Shown here piece after piece: positions 17,142 to 24,767 of a stretch of 29,409 bases of DNA (position 1 is its first letter; each line of letters starts with the position of its first letter). The DNA comes from Deltaproteobacteria bacterium (GTDB lineage: Bacteria; Myxococcota; Polyangia; Haliangiales; Haliangiaceae): contig JAGSPR010000032.1 in NCBI GenBank assembly GCA_018262455.1, positions 1 through 29,409 of the forward strand, read 5' to 3'. The position numbers and the translations under genes are program-made. The notes beneath the pieces are model-generated. The model had not been told where the DNA came from, ran no database searches, and saw only the letters and a list, made by a program, of their open reading frames with translations.

Positions 17142-17816
17142 GTGCCAGCTGCTGTCGTCCTGTTATCCGGTGGCCTCGACTCGACCACCGCGCTCGCGAT
17201 CGCGCGCTCCCTCGGCTACGACTGCTACGCCCTGACCGTGCGCTACGGCCAGCTGCACCAGGTCGAGCTCGACGCCGCGGCGCGCGTGGCCGCCGCCCTC
17301 GGCGCTCGCGAGCACAAGGTCGTTGCGGTGGATCTCGCGCCGCTCGCGGTCTCGGCGCTGACCAGCCCGGCGATCGCGGTGCCCAAGGATCGGTCGCTCG
17401 CCGAGATCGGCGCGCCAGGCGACGTCCCGTCGACCTACGTGCCGGCGCGCAACACCGTCCTGCTGTCGCTCGCGCTGGCGTGGGCCGAGTCGATCGGCGC
17501 CCGCGATCTCTACATTGGCGTCAACGTCCTCGACGCGAGCGGCTACCCCGATTGCCGGCCCGAGTTCGTGCGCGCGTTCGAGGCGCTGGCTCAGCTCGCG
17601 ACCCGCAGTGGCGGGTTTCGCGTCCACATGCCGCTCGTCGAGCTGACCAAGGCCGAGATCATCAAGCTCGGCAGCTCGCTCGGGGTCAACTACGCGCTCA
17701 CGCATTCCTGCTACGACCCGGTCGGTGGCCGCGCGTGCGGCCATTGCGATGCCTGCGCGCTCCGCCGCAAGGGGTTCGCAGAGGCCGGCGTCCCTGACCC
17801 CACCCCCTACGCCTGA
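17142..17816 (+). CDS. queC: 7-cyano-7-deazaguanine synthase
   Basis: QueC, 224 residues, converts 7-carboxy-7-deazaguanine to preQ0 with ammonia and ATP in queuosine biosynthesis. Seen: the PP-loop SGGLDS at residues 9-14, [14 protein letters not shown] after it, [35 protein letters not shown], and the zinc-binding cysteines C190, C199, C202 and C205. Length is normal for the family. I choose GTG 17142 because it gives [11 protein letters not shown], the usual N-terminus; an in-frame ATG at 17106 would add 12 residues and is possible. No other queuosine genes (queD, queE, queF) lie in the window. Confidence 0.96.
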   Translation: MPAAVVLLSGGLDSTTALAIARSLGYDCYALTVRYGQLHQVELDAAARVAAALGAREHKVVAVDLAPLAVSALTSPAIAVPKDRSLAEIGAPGDVPSTYVPARNTVLLSLALAWAESIGARDLYIGVNVLDASGYPDCRPEFVRAFEALAQLATRSGGFRVHMPLVELTKAEIIKLGSSLGVNYALTHSCYDPVGGRACGHCDACALRRKGFAEAGVPDPTPYA

Positions 17817-17886
17817 GGTATGCTGGTCAGACCATGATCCGGAGCCGACACAGGTCATCCGGCCGAGCGAGCGCGCGAGGGTGCCA

Positions 17887-18993
17887 ATGAAGCTCGGCAC
17901 GCTGCTCCTGCGGAACGCGGCGATCGGGCTCGCGCAGCTCGAGTCTGCGCTTCGTAACCAGGTGCTCTACGGTGGACGGCTTGGCACGAACCTCGTCGAG
18001 CTCGGCTTCATCGATCTCGAGCTCCTCTCGGCCTACCTCGCCGAGCTCAGCGGGTTCCCGATCGCGACGCCGACCCTGCTCGACGCGGTCGACGGCGGGC
18101 TCATGGACAAGCTCGGCGCCGACGACGCACATCGGCTCCGCGCGATCCCGCTCGGCTTCATCGGCGACGCCATGGACCATGTCGCGGTCGCGGTCGTGGA
18201 GCCGACCAACACGCAGGTGCTCGATGAGCTCGCGGCCAGGCTCGGCGCGAGGATCACGCCTTTCGTCGTGCCGGAGCTGCGCGCCCTCTACTACCTCGAG
18301 AAACACTTCGGGCTGCCGCGCCGCGCCCGGTTCATCCGCAGCGCCCGCCCAGGCAGCGAGGCGGATGAGGGGAGCGAGCGCCGGCGGTCGCAGCCCGCGC
18401 AGGGCATGGTGATGCCCCCGGAGTTCACGCTCGAGCCGCGTCGCAAGCGCCCGTCGGGGTCGCTCCTCGCCGCCTCGCCGAACCCCGCGGTCACGCTGTC
18501 TTGCGGCGCCGCTTGCGAGCGGATCGACACCGCGAACCACCGCGACGGGATCGCGGATGCGCTCCTCGCCTACGCGACAGGTCGCTGCGATGCGCTCCTC
18601 GTGTTCCTGATCCGGGACGGCAACGCGCTTGGCTGGCGTGGCTACCTGTCGAACCCTGCGGCCGCGAAGGCGTCCCTCGAGGACCTGTCGTTGCCCCTCG
18701 CGGGTGCGTCGTCGTTGCAGTCCGCCCACGATGCCGGTCAGCCGTTCGTCGGCGTGCCTCCGTCGGCGGCTCGGCCGGTCGAGACCAAGCTATGGGCCGC
18801 GCTCGGTGCGGTGCCTGAGCCGACCAGCGTCGTGGTCGTGCCGATCCTGGTCAAGCAGCGAGCGGTCAACCTCATCTACGCCCACACGCTCGGAGGCGCT
18901 CCGGATCCGCAGCTCGTCACCGAGCTCGTCGACCTCGCGGGTCGGTGCCAGACCGCCTACCTGCGGTTGATCCGGCAGGCGCGCGGCTCGTGA
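17887..18993 (+). CDS. MshEN/GspE-N-domain protein without ATPase domain
   Basis: A 368-residue protein. Its first 140 or so residues match the N-terminal domain of type II secretion/type IV pilus ATPases (MshEN): two successive LG...L...ALxxQ-type units are visible, MKLGTLLLRNAAIGLAQLES and RLGTNLVELGFIDLELLSAY, the layout that binds cyclic di-GMP in MshE. Instead of a GspE ATPase domain it has a polar, Arg/Ser/Pro-rich linker (about 150-200) and a C-terminal domain (about 205-368) that looks GAF-like (GIADALLAYATGRCDALLVF; VVVVPILVKQRAVNLIYAHT). It may be a regulator or scaffold rather than a motor; c-di-GMP binding is inference. ATG 17887 starts the domain cleanly. It lies 70 nt after queC. 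Confidence 0.8.
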   Translation: MKLGTLLLRNAAIGLAQLESALRNQVLYGGRLGTNLVELGFIDLELLSAYLAELSGFPIATPTLLDAVDGGLMDKLGADDAHRLRAIPLGFIGDAMDHVAVAVVEPTNTQVLDELAARLGARITPFVVPELRALYYLEKHFGLPRRARFIRSARPGSEADEGSERRRSQPAQGMVMPPEFTLEPRRKRPSGSLLAASPNPAVTLSCGAACERIDTANHRDGIADALLAYATGRCDALLVFLIRDGNALGWRGYLSNPAAAKASLEDLSLPLAGASSLQSAHDAGQPFVGVPPSAARPVETKLWAALGAVPEPTSVVVVPILVKQRAVNLIYAHTLGGAPDPQLVTELVDLAGRCQTAYLRLIRQARGS

Positions 18994-19076
18994 GCTCCGC
19001 ACACCCACCTGCCCCCACGTCCCGAACCCGGGTGTAGGTCAAGTCAAAGATCGCACGTTTCCGGGATCGAAAGTTC

Positions 19077-19099
19077 GAGTCATCTGACCTGAATGACTC
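19077..19099. promoter_or_regulatory. Candidate operator: 7-bp inverted repeat
   Basis: GAGTCAT (19077-19083) and ATGACTC (19093-19099), perfect inverted copies with a 9-nt spacer, in the AT-richer part of the gap and 83 nt upstream of the candidate small frame. The form suits a dimeric regulator; no known family site was recognised. Confidence 0.35.
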
Positions 19100-19182
19100 A
19101 GCAAAACGGAAGGTCATGTTGCTCGTCTCGGTAACTTGACTCCCCGTGCCAACGAGGCAATCTCCCCCTCGTGCCGCAACGA

Positions 19183-19281
19183 ATGTCTCTTCCAAGCCAG
19201 GGCTGCAAAGTCGGCTTCGGAACGATCGCCGCCGCCCTCGCTGCCTTGTCGATGGCCCTGCTCGGCCACTTCTTGATCTAG
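19183..19281 (+). CDS. Candidate small membrane protein (sORF)
   Basis: A 32-codon frame from ATG 19183 to TAG 19281 (or 36 codons from GTG 19171). After a short polar start (MSLPSQGCKVGFG) it encodes one hydrophobic helix, TIAAALAALSMALLGHFLI, ending at the stop codon. It sits in an otherwise gene-poor gap downstream of a palindrome. There is no strong ribosome binding site, and high-GC DNA readily gives Ala/Leu-rich chance frames, so this is only a candidate. Confidence 0.3.
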   Translation: MSLPSQGCKVGFGTIAAALAALSMALLGHFLI

Positions 19282-19318
19282 GCCGACGCGCCGCTCCCGG
19301 GAGCGCCCGGTCAACGGG

Positions 19319-19768
19319 TCAGCTCTGTTCGGTCCAGTAGCGGACCCAGTCTCCGTCTTCGATCAGGGTCCCGAGCTGGACCGCCGATGGATCCGCGAGC
19401 GTGTAGATCCAGGTCCAGACCTCCTCGCCGGCATCGGTCGTGACCTTCTTGATCACGCGCGCGAAGTCCTGACCCTCGTACGCGTCGAGTAGCCCGAAGG
19501 TCGCGGCGAGCTCGGTGAGCCAGAGCACCTCGCCGGCCACGGTTCCCGTGCCATCGCCCTCGGTGAATCCGGGATAGCCCATCGGAAACGCGTAGATCTT
19601 CCCGCTGGTCGTCGCCTTGGCGGTCTTCGTGATCGAGTTGGCCACGAGCGACCGAGCGGTCTGGCCGGCGCGCATCGTCCCGTAGACGAACAGGCGATCG
19701 AGCACCTCGTGCGATCCGGTGGTGCGCTCGACCTCGAACGTTCCGGTGGGACGTTTTCGAACCTTCAC
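19319..19768 (-). CDS. Gamma-glutamylcyclotransferase/AIG2-like protein
   Basis: A 149-residue cytoplasmic protein of the GGCT/AIG2-like fold. It has the substrate-cavity motif LFVYGTMRAGQTA (YGT at about 29-31, a variant of YGTLRxG) and the later LLDAYEGQDFARV segment, whose Glu matches the catalytic acid of the family. Enzymes of this group cyclise gamma-glutamyl groups to 5-oxoproline, but AIG2-like members act on varied substrates, so the reaction is uncertain. The frame starts at GTG 19768; a shorter GTG start at 19705, close to the motif, is also possible. It follows cobT by 9 nt on the same strand and is probably the last gene of the cobalamin unit, with no obvious metabolic link. Confidence 0.82.
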   Translation of the reverse strand: MKVRKRPTGTFEVERTTGSHEVLDRLFVYGTMRAGQTARSLVANSITKTAKATTSGKIYAFPMGYPGFTEGDGTGTVAGEVLWLTELAATFGLLDAYEGQDFARVIKKVTTDAGEEVWTWIYTLADPSAVQLGTLIEDGDWVRYWTEQS

Positions 19769-19777
19769 CCGCAGGTT

Positions 19778-20740
19778 CTACCCGACACGAGCGCTCAGCG
19801 CGGAAACTTGATCGATCAACGGCAACACCATCGCAGCGCCCGTGCCCTCGCCATGACCGAGCCCGACCTCGAACACCGGCGAGAGCCCGAGGTGCGCCAG
19901 GATCCGCGGATGCGTGAAGCTGCCCGTATGTGCAGCGATCAGGTAGCCCCGCACCGCAGGCGCCAGCATCGCCGCGACCAGGGCCGCCGCTCCGGTGGCG
20001 TAGCCATCGAGAATCACGGGTACATTCATCGAGGCCATGGCGACGACCAGCCCGGCGAGCACCGCCGTCTCGGGTCCTCCGAAGCCGGCGAGGAGCTCGA
20101 GCCCGCCCGCCCCCGCACGCGCCGCGCCGCGCGCGGCCGCGGCCTCCGCCTCTGGATCACCGAGCCCGGTCGGGACCGCGCCAAGCGCCGCGCCGAGCAG
20201 GGCCGCCGACGAGACGTCCGCTCCGACGCCGAGCGCGCCGATCGCGAGGACATCGAGCCCGTCGTCCGCCAGCGACACGGCGAGCGCGATGCCGGCCTCG
20301 AGCCCGAGCGCCGCATCGACGATCGTCATCGCCGGCTCGTGCAGGAGATCCCGGCTCGGACCGCGGCCGAGCCGGACGACGGACGGGGGCATCGCTCCGC
20401 CCTCGACCGCGCCGGCGTCGACCACCACGATCGGGGTCCGGCTCGCCCGTGCCAGCTGGGCGAGCGCCGCGCTACCCTCGGCGATCGCGGTCGCTGCCAC
20501 GACGGTCGGGTGGGCCGCACCGAGTGCGATCCCGGGCTCGCCGACGCCGTGGTCGCCCGCGCACACGACGATCGTGCGGCGGGCCGCACGTGGCCGGGCC
20601 GAGTGCTGCGCGCCTCCCAGCAGGGCCGCGAGTCGTTCGAGCAGCGGGGCCGCCGCGCCTGCCACGTTCTGCCGGGCAGCTTCGGCATGCGCTGCCGAGG
20701 CCGGCGAGATCGATGCGAGCACGTGCCGCAGCACGCTCAT
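19778..20740 (-). CDS. cobT: Nicotinate-nucleotide:dimethylbenzimidazole phosphoribosyltransferase
   Basis: CobT, 320 residues, transfers phosphoribose from nicotinate mononucleotide to a lower-ligand base such as 5,6-dimethylbenzimidazole, giving the alpha-ribazole phosphate used to build the cobalamin nucleotide loop. Recognisable segments: VCAGDHGVGEPGIA, GADVSSAALLGAALG, GFGGPETAVLAGLV, VILDGYATGAAAL, and the C-terminal GLGHGEGTGAAMVLP that contains the catalytic glutamate. It is slightly shorter than typical 340-350-residue homologues. ATG 20740 overlaps the btuC stop by 4 nt (ATGA), so uptake and lower-ligand activation are translationally linked. No other corrin-ring or nucleotide-loop genes (cobU, cobS, cobC) are present, suggesting salvage or genes elsewhere. 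Confidence 0.95.
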   Translation of the reverse strand: MSVLRHVLASISPASAAHAEAARQNVAGAAAPLLERLAALLGGAQHSARPRAARRTIVVCAGDHGVGEPGIALGAAHPTVVAATAIAEGSAALAQLARASRTPIVVVDAGAVEGGAMPPSVVRLGRGPSRDLLHEPAMTIVDAALGLEAGIALAVSLADDGLDVLAIGALGVGADVSSAALLGAALGAVPTGLGDPEAEAAAARGAARAGAGGLELLAGFGGPETAVLAGLVVAMASMNVPVILDGYATGAAALVAAMLAPAVRGYLIAAHTGSFTHPRILAHLGLSPVFEVGLGHGEGTGAAMVLPLIDQVSALSARVG

Positions 20741-21738
20741 GCGCGCCCCCACATCGCCGCGCGCCGCTTCTGGCCGACGAGGATCATCACGAAGAACGGG
20801 CCGCCGAGCACCGCCGTCACGGCTCCCGTGGGCAGTTGATCCGGAGCCACCGTGCGAGCGAGCGTGTCGCACACGGTCAGCAGGATCGCGCCGCCGAACA
20901 CCGACGCCGGTACCAGCACCCGGTGATCGGGTCCGAGCACGGCACGCAGGGCGTGCGGCACGATCAACCCGATGAAGCCGATAGGTCCTGCCACCGCGAT
21001 CGCCGCGCCGACGAGCAACGACGCGATCGCGAACACGATCACCTGCGTCCGCGCGACCGCGACGCCGAGCGAGGCCGCCGACTCGGGCCCGGCCGCGAGC
21101 GCGTTGAGCTCGCGCCCGTACGCGATCAGCACCGCGAGTCCGGCGAGGATCGGGGCCGTCGCGTACTCGACCGTCGAGATCCGCATCGAGTCGAGCCCGC
21201 CCATCATCCACCGCAGCATCCGGCTGACGTCCGTGAAGTCGCTCGTGTACTGGATCAGCACCGACGCCGCCGAGCACCACATCGACACCGTCACCCCCGC
21301 CAGCACGAGCGTCGCGGGTGGCAACTGCCTGCCGATCCGCGCGAGCCGCCACACCAGCACCAGCGTGAGCACCGCCCCGATCAGCGCGGCCCCGCCGACG
21401 CCGGCCCCCCCGAGCCAGCCCTCGGCGCCGATCCGGATCGCGAGCACCGCCGCGAGCGACGATCCGGACGAGATCCCGAGCGTGAACGGCTCGGCCAGCG
21501 GGTTGCGCAGCAGCGCTTGCAGCGCGCAGCCCGCCCCGGCGAGCGCGCCCCCGACGAGCAGCGACGCCAGCACGCGCGCGATCCGGATCTGCAGGATGCG
21601 GTGGTCCGGCGAGCCCGCGTCGAACGCGCCGAGGCCCAGCAACTCGACGTGGCGGCCCGCGCGGTCGGTCGTCACGCCGATCAGCATCGCGACCACGCCC
21701 ACCACCACCACGGCCGCGGCGCACACCACGAGCGTCAT
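20737..21738 (-). CDS. btuC: Vitamin B12 ABC transporter permease
   Basis: FecCD/BtuC-family inner-membrane permease, 333 residues from ATG 21738, with the usual set of nine or ten hydrophobic segments. Conserved parts: RIARVLASLLVGGALAGAGC, QALLRNPLAEPFTLGISSGS, GPIGFIGLIVPHALRAVLGP (the loop that contacts BtuD) and LPTGAVTAVLGGPFFVMIL at the end. The substrate is taken as cobalamin because cobT, btuD and btuF surround it; the family also moves haem and siderophores. The frame stays open to a TTG at 21816, but those residues are encoded by the end of the MITE-like element, so I use the first ATG. The element lies 55 nt upstream of this start, and no strong ribosome binding site is seen before it. 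Confidence 0.9.
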   Translation of the reverse strand: MTLVVCAAAVVVVGVVAMLIGVTTDRAGRHVELLGLGAFDAGSPDHRILQIRIARVLASLLVGGALAGAGCALQALLRNPLAEPFTLGISSGSSLAAVLAIRIGAEGWLGGAGVGGAALIGAVLTLVLVWRLARIGRQLPPATLVLAGVTVSMWCSAASVLIQYTSDFTDVSRMLRWMMGGLDSMRISTVEYATAPILAGLAVLIAYGRELNALAAGPESAASLGVAVARTQVIVFAIASLLVGAAIAVAGPIGFIGLIVPHALRAVLGPDHRVLVPASVFGGAILLTVCDTLARTVAPDQLPTGAVTAVLGGPFFVMILVGQKRRAAMWGRA

Positions 21739-21793
21739 GGCCAGCCGCTTGCCGGTCAGCCGGCTCGCGCTCCCACTGATAAACTCAGCCAAT

Positions 21794-21930
21794 GGGGTCA
21801 GGCTCCAGTTGCGCAAGTTGCATGGCCCAAGTATGTGAAATCACTGACTCGAACGAGCGCTGGCCCGGCCACCGTCGAGACTCTTCCAGTTGCAACGGTA
21901 TTGCAAGTCGCGCAACTGGAGCCTGACCCG
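21794..21930. mobile_element. MITE/REP-like element with 20-bp terminal inverted repeats
   Basis: A 137-bp intergenic insertion between btuD and btuC. The ends GGGTCAGGCTCCAGTTGCGC (21795-21814) and its exact reverse complement at 21910-21929 form 20-bp terminal inverted repeats. A second, internal hairpin is present at the right end (TCCAGTTGC at 21885-21893 with GCAACTGGA at 21912-21920). It encodes no transposase. GGGGTCAGG-type ends recall sequences seen beside REP-associated (IS200-like Y1) transposases, which is from memory and not checked. The right end touches the btuD stop codon at 21931. Confidence 0.65.
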
Positions 21931-22698
<768 letters not shown>

Positions 22699-22802
22699 CG
22701 CGGCGATACCATACGGTAGATCACGCGCGCACGAGACTGCCTTCCGCCGTGGTAGCGGACTTCTGTGGCGATGTTCCACGAAACGCGGTAGGTACGCTGC
22801 TC

Positions 22803-23861
22803 GTGCGTCGTCGCAACAACCGGGTCGCGATGAACCTGCCGGTCGAGCTGATCACCGCGGGCAAGAAGACTCGCGCGATCTCCCAGGACCTCTCGCCGTT
22901 CGGGATGTTCATCCGGCTGTCACCACCGCTGCCGGTCGGCACGGTGGTCCAGCTCGTGATCTCGCCGAACGGCCAGCGGCTCGTCGCGACCGGGCAGGTG
23001 ACCCACAGCCTCGGCGAGGTCGAAGCCAACCTGCTCGGGCGGTTTCCCGGGATCGGCGTCATGTTCCGCGAACCGGTGCGCCCGTCGGACGAGCAGTTCG
23101 TCGATGCCGTGAACCGCCTGCTCGAGCGCCATGCCGCCAACCAGACCTCCGCCGACATCCGGATCGTCGTCGCCGATCCACAGACCCGCCTGCTCGAGCG
23201 GTTGTCGACCGCGCTCGACAACGCCGGCTTCTCGGTCGCGACCGCCACCAACGGCATGGAGGCGATCGGCGCCTGTCTGTCGCGTACCCCCGACGTGGTG
23301 CTCGTCGAGCGCGACATGCCCGTCGTCGACGGCCTCCACGTGCTCCAGGAGATGGGTCGCCACGCCGAGCTCGCGAGCGTGCCGGTCATGATGATGTCCG
23401 CCGACGCCACCGACATGGTGCGGCTCCAGGCGCTCCAGCTTGGCGCGATGGACTTCATCCCCAAGCCGTTCACGGTGCTCGAGGTGATCCTGCGCGCTCG
23501 CCGGTGGGCCCGCGCGAGCCAGCGCGATACCGAGCGCATCGTGCTGCGCGGCACGCTTGCCGAGCTCGGCCTGACCTCGCTGCTCTCGATGTTCGAGCAG
23601 GAGCGAAAGAGCGGCCAGCTCTCGGTCACCCGCGACCAGTTCGTGGCGTGGATCGATGTCGTCGAGGGCAGGATCGTGCGGGCGCGGTCGTCGGAGATCG
23701 AGGGCGACTCGCACCAGGTCCTGATGTCGGTGCTCGACTGGAAAGAGGGCTACTTCGAGCTGTCGTCTGGCACGCCGGCGCACGTCAAGCCCGAGCTCGA
23801 CCGCACGATCACCCACCTGCTGCTCGACTACGCCCGCATCCACGACGAAGCCCAGCGTTAG
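22803..23861 (+). CDS. PilZ-receiver-DUF4388 signalling protein with atypical receiver
   Basis: A 352-residue protein with three modules: a PilZ domain (about 2-105, RRRNNRVAMNLP then DLSPFGMFIRL, the RxxxR and D/NxSxxG c-di-GMP motifs), a response-regulator receiver (about 118-235) and a DUF4388 (PATAN-type) domain (about 243-350, GTLAELGLTSLLSMFEQE). In the receiver the residue in the phosphoacceptor place is Glu169 (VLVERDMP, four residues before Pro) instead of Asp, and the usual acidic pair is A124-D125; Ser199 and Lys221 are kept. Glu may mimic the phosphorylated state. I start at GTG 22803, which keeps the PilZ arginines; an in-frame GTG lies at 22749. It lies on the opposite strand between btuD and btuF. 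Confidence 0.88.
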   Translation: MRRRNNRVAMNLPVELITAGKKTRAISQDLSPFGMFIRLSPPLPVGTVVQLVISPNGQRLVATGQVTHSLGEVEANLLGRFPGIGVMFREPVRPSDEQFVDAVNRLLERHAANQTSADIRIVVADPQTRLLERLSTALDNAGFSVATATNGMEAIGACLSRTPDVVLVERDMPVVDGLHVLQEMGRHAELASVPVMMMSADATDMVRLQALQLGAMDFIPKPFTVLEVILRARRWARASQRDTERIVLRGTLAELGLTSLLSMFEQERKSGQLSVTRDQFVAWIDVVEGRIVRARSSEIEGDSHQVLMSVLDWKEGYFELSSGTPAHVKPELDRTITHLLLDYARIHDEAQR

Positions 23862-23876
23862 CGCGCCGGCGAGTGG

Positions 23877-24704
23877 TCAGCGGATCGCCTTCGCCACCGC
23901 CTCGAGTGCCTGCTGGACGCGCGGGGACGGCGCGGTCAGATACGCGTCGGTCAGCGCGACCACGCGCCCGGACTTCGTCGCGGGGACCGCGGCCGCTTGC
24001 CACGGCTCGAGCCCGGCACGCGCGGCGTAGGACAGATCGAGGATCACCTCGGGCTGGCCGCGCAGCACCTCCTCCATCGAGATCTTCGGGTAGCGGACGC
24101 CCGCGCCCGCGAGCACGTTCTCGCCGCCGACCACCGCGAGCAGCTCGTCGATCCAGCTCCCCGGGCCTGCCGCGACGAGGCTGCCGAGGCCTCCGGCCTC
24201 GCGGTCGATGATCGCCAGGACGCGCGGTCGCCGCGCCGGCCTCGCCGCCGCCGCGGCATCGAGCGCGGCATCGAGCGCGGCGATCGCCCGCGCCGCGTCC
24301 TGGGCCCGGCCGAGGCGCGCGCCCACGTTGCGCAAGGCCTGCTTGACGTCCGGGAGCCCGTGCATCGGACACGCGAGCGTCTCGATCCTGGCATCGCGCA
24401 GCGCGCCGGCTGCCTGGTCATGCACGTCATCCACGATCACGAGCGAAGGCCGCAGGCGGACGATCGTCTCGAGGTTCGGCGCCAGAAAACTTCCGACCTT
24501 GGGGAGCGCTGCGACCTCGGGGGGGTACGTCGAGTAACTGTCCACCCCGACCAGCGTGTCGGTCGCGCCGAGCGCCGCGATCACCTCGGTCGCCGACGGC
24601 GTCAACGACACGATCCGCAGCTTGCCTGAGGCGGGCTCCGGCGCAGCCTGGTCGTGCGAACAGCCGACCAGCAGGACCAGCAACAGGGCGAACAACCGGC
24701 GCAC
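23877..24704 (-). CDS. btuF: Vitamin B12-binding lipoprotein of the BtuFCD importer
   Basis: Substrate-binding protein of 275 residues that would capture cobalamin in the periplasm and deliver it to BtuCD. Signal peptide RRLFALLLVLLVGC with the lipobox LVGC (Cys15) marks it as a lipoprotein. The mature protein shows the BtuF/FhuD fold: KLRIVSLTPSATEVIAALGA, LVGVDSYSTYPPEVAALPKV, LETIVRLRPSLVIV, and a second lobe with GPGSWIDELLAVVGGENV and MEEVLRGQPEVILDL. Start is GTG 24704. It is separated from btuD by the convergent/divergent PilZ-receiver gene, so it is not in the same transcript as btuDC-cobT unless read through on the antisense side. No cobalamin riboswitch is visible upstream. Confidence 0.92.
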   Translation of the reverse strand: MRRLFALLLVLLVGCSHDQAAPEPASGKLRIVSLTPSATEVIAALGATDTLVGVDSYSTYPPEVAALPKVGSFLAPNLETIVRLRPSLVIVDDVHDQAAGALRDARIETLACPMHGLPDVKQALRNVGARLGRAQDAARAIAALDAALDAAAAARPARRPRVLAIIDREAGGLGSLVAAGPGSWIDELLAVVGGENVLAGAGVRYPKISMEEVLRGQPEVILDLSYAARAGLEPWQAAAVPATKSGRVVALTDAYLTAPSPRVQQALEAVAKAIR

Positions 24705-24767
24705 GCGGACTGCGTATCACAGCCGCCGCGCGGGTCCAGGCAGCGGGCTCGCGGTATCGTAGACGGC

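Larger units (their letters stand above)
18994..19318. other. Gene-poor gap of 325 bp
   Basis: Between the MshEN-like gene and the convergent cyclotransferase-like gene. It holds a 7-bp inverted repeat (19077-19099), an AT-richer patch (about 19037-19140), TTGACT at 19136-19141 that could be a -35 element, and one candidate small open frame (19183-19281). The 12-mer CTTGACTCCCCG at 19135-19146 is repeated at 26647-26658 in the region before nrdJ. Confidence 0.6.

Noticed and set aside
22770..22785. parS-like sequence GATGTTCCACGAAACG
   Set aside because: It lacks the central GTG of the TGTTTCACGTGAAACA palindrome and is two bases short, and no parAB genes are near.
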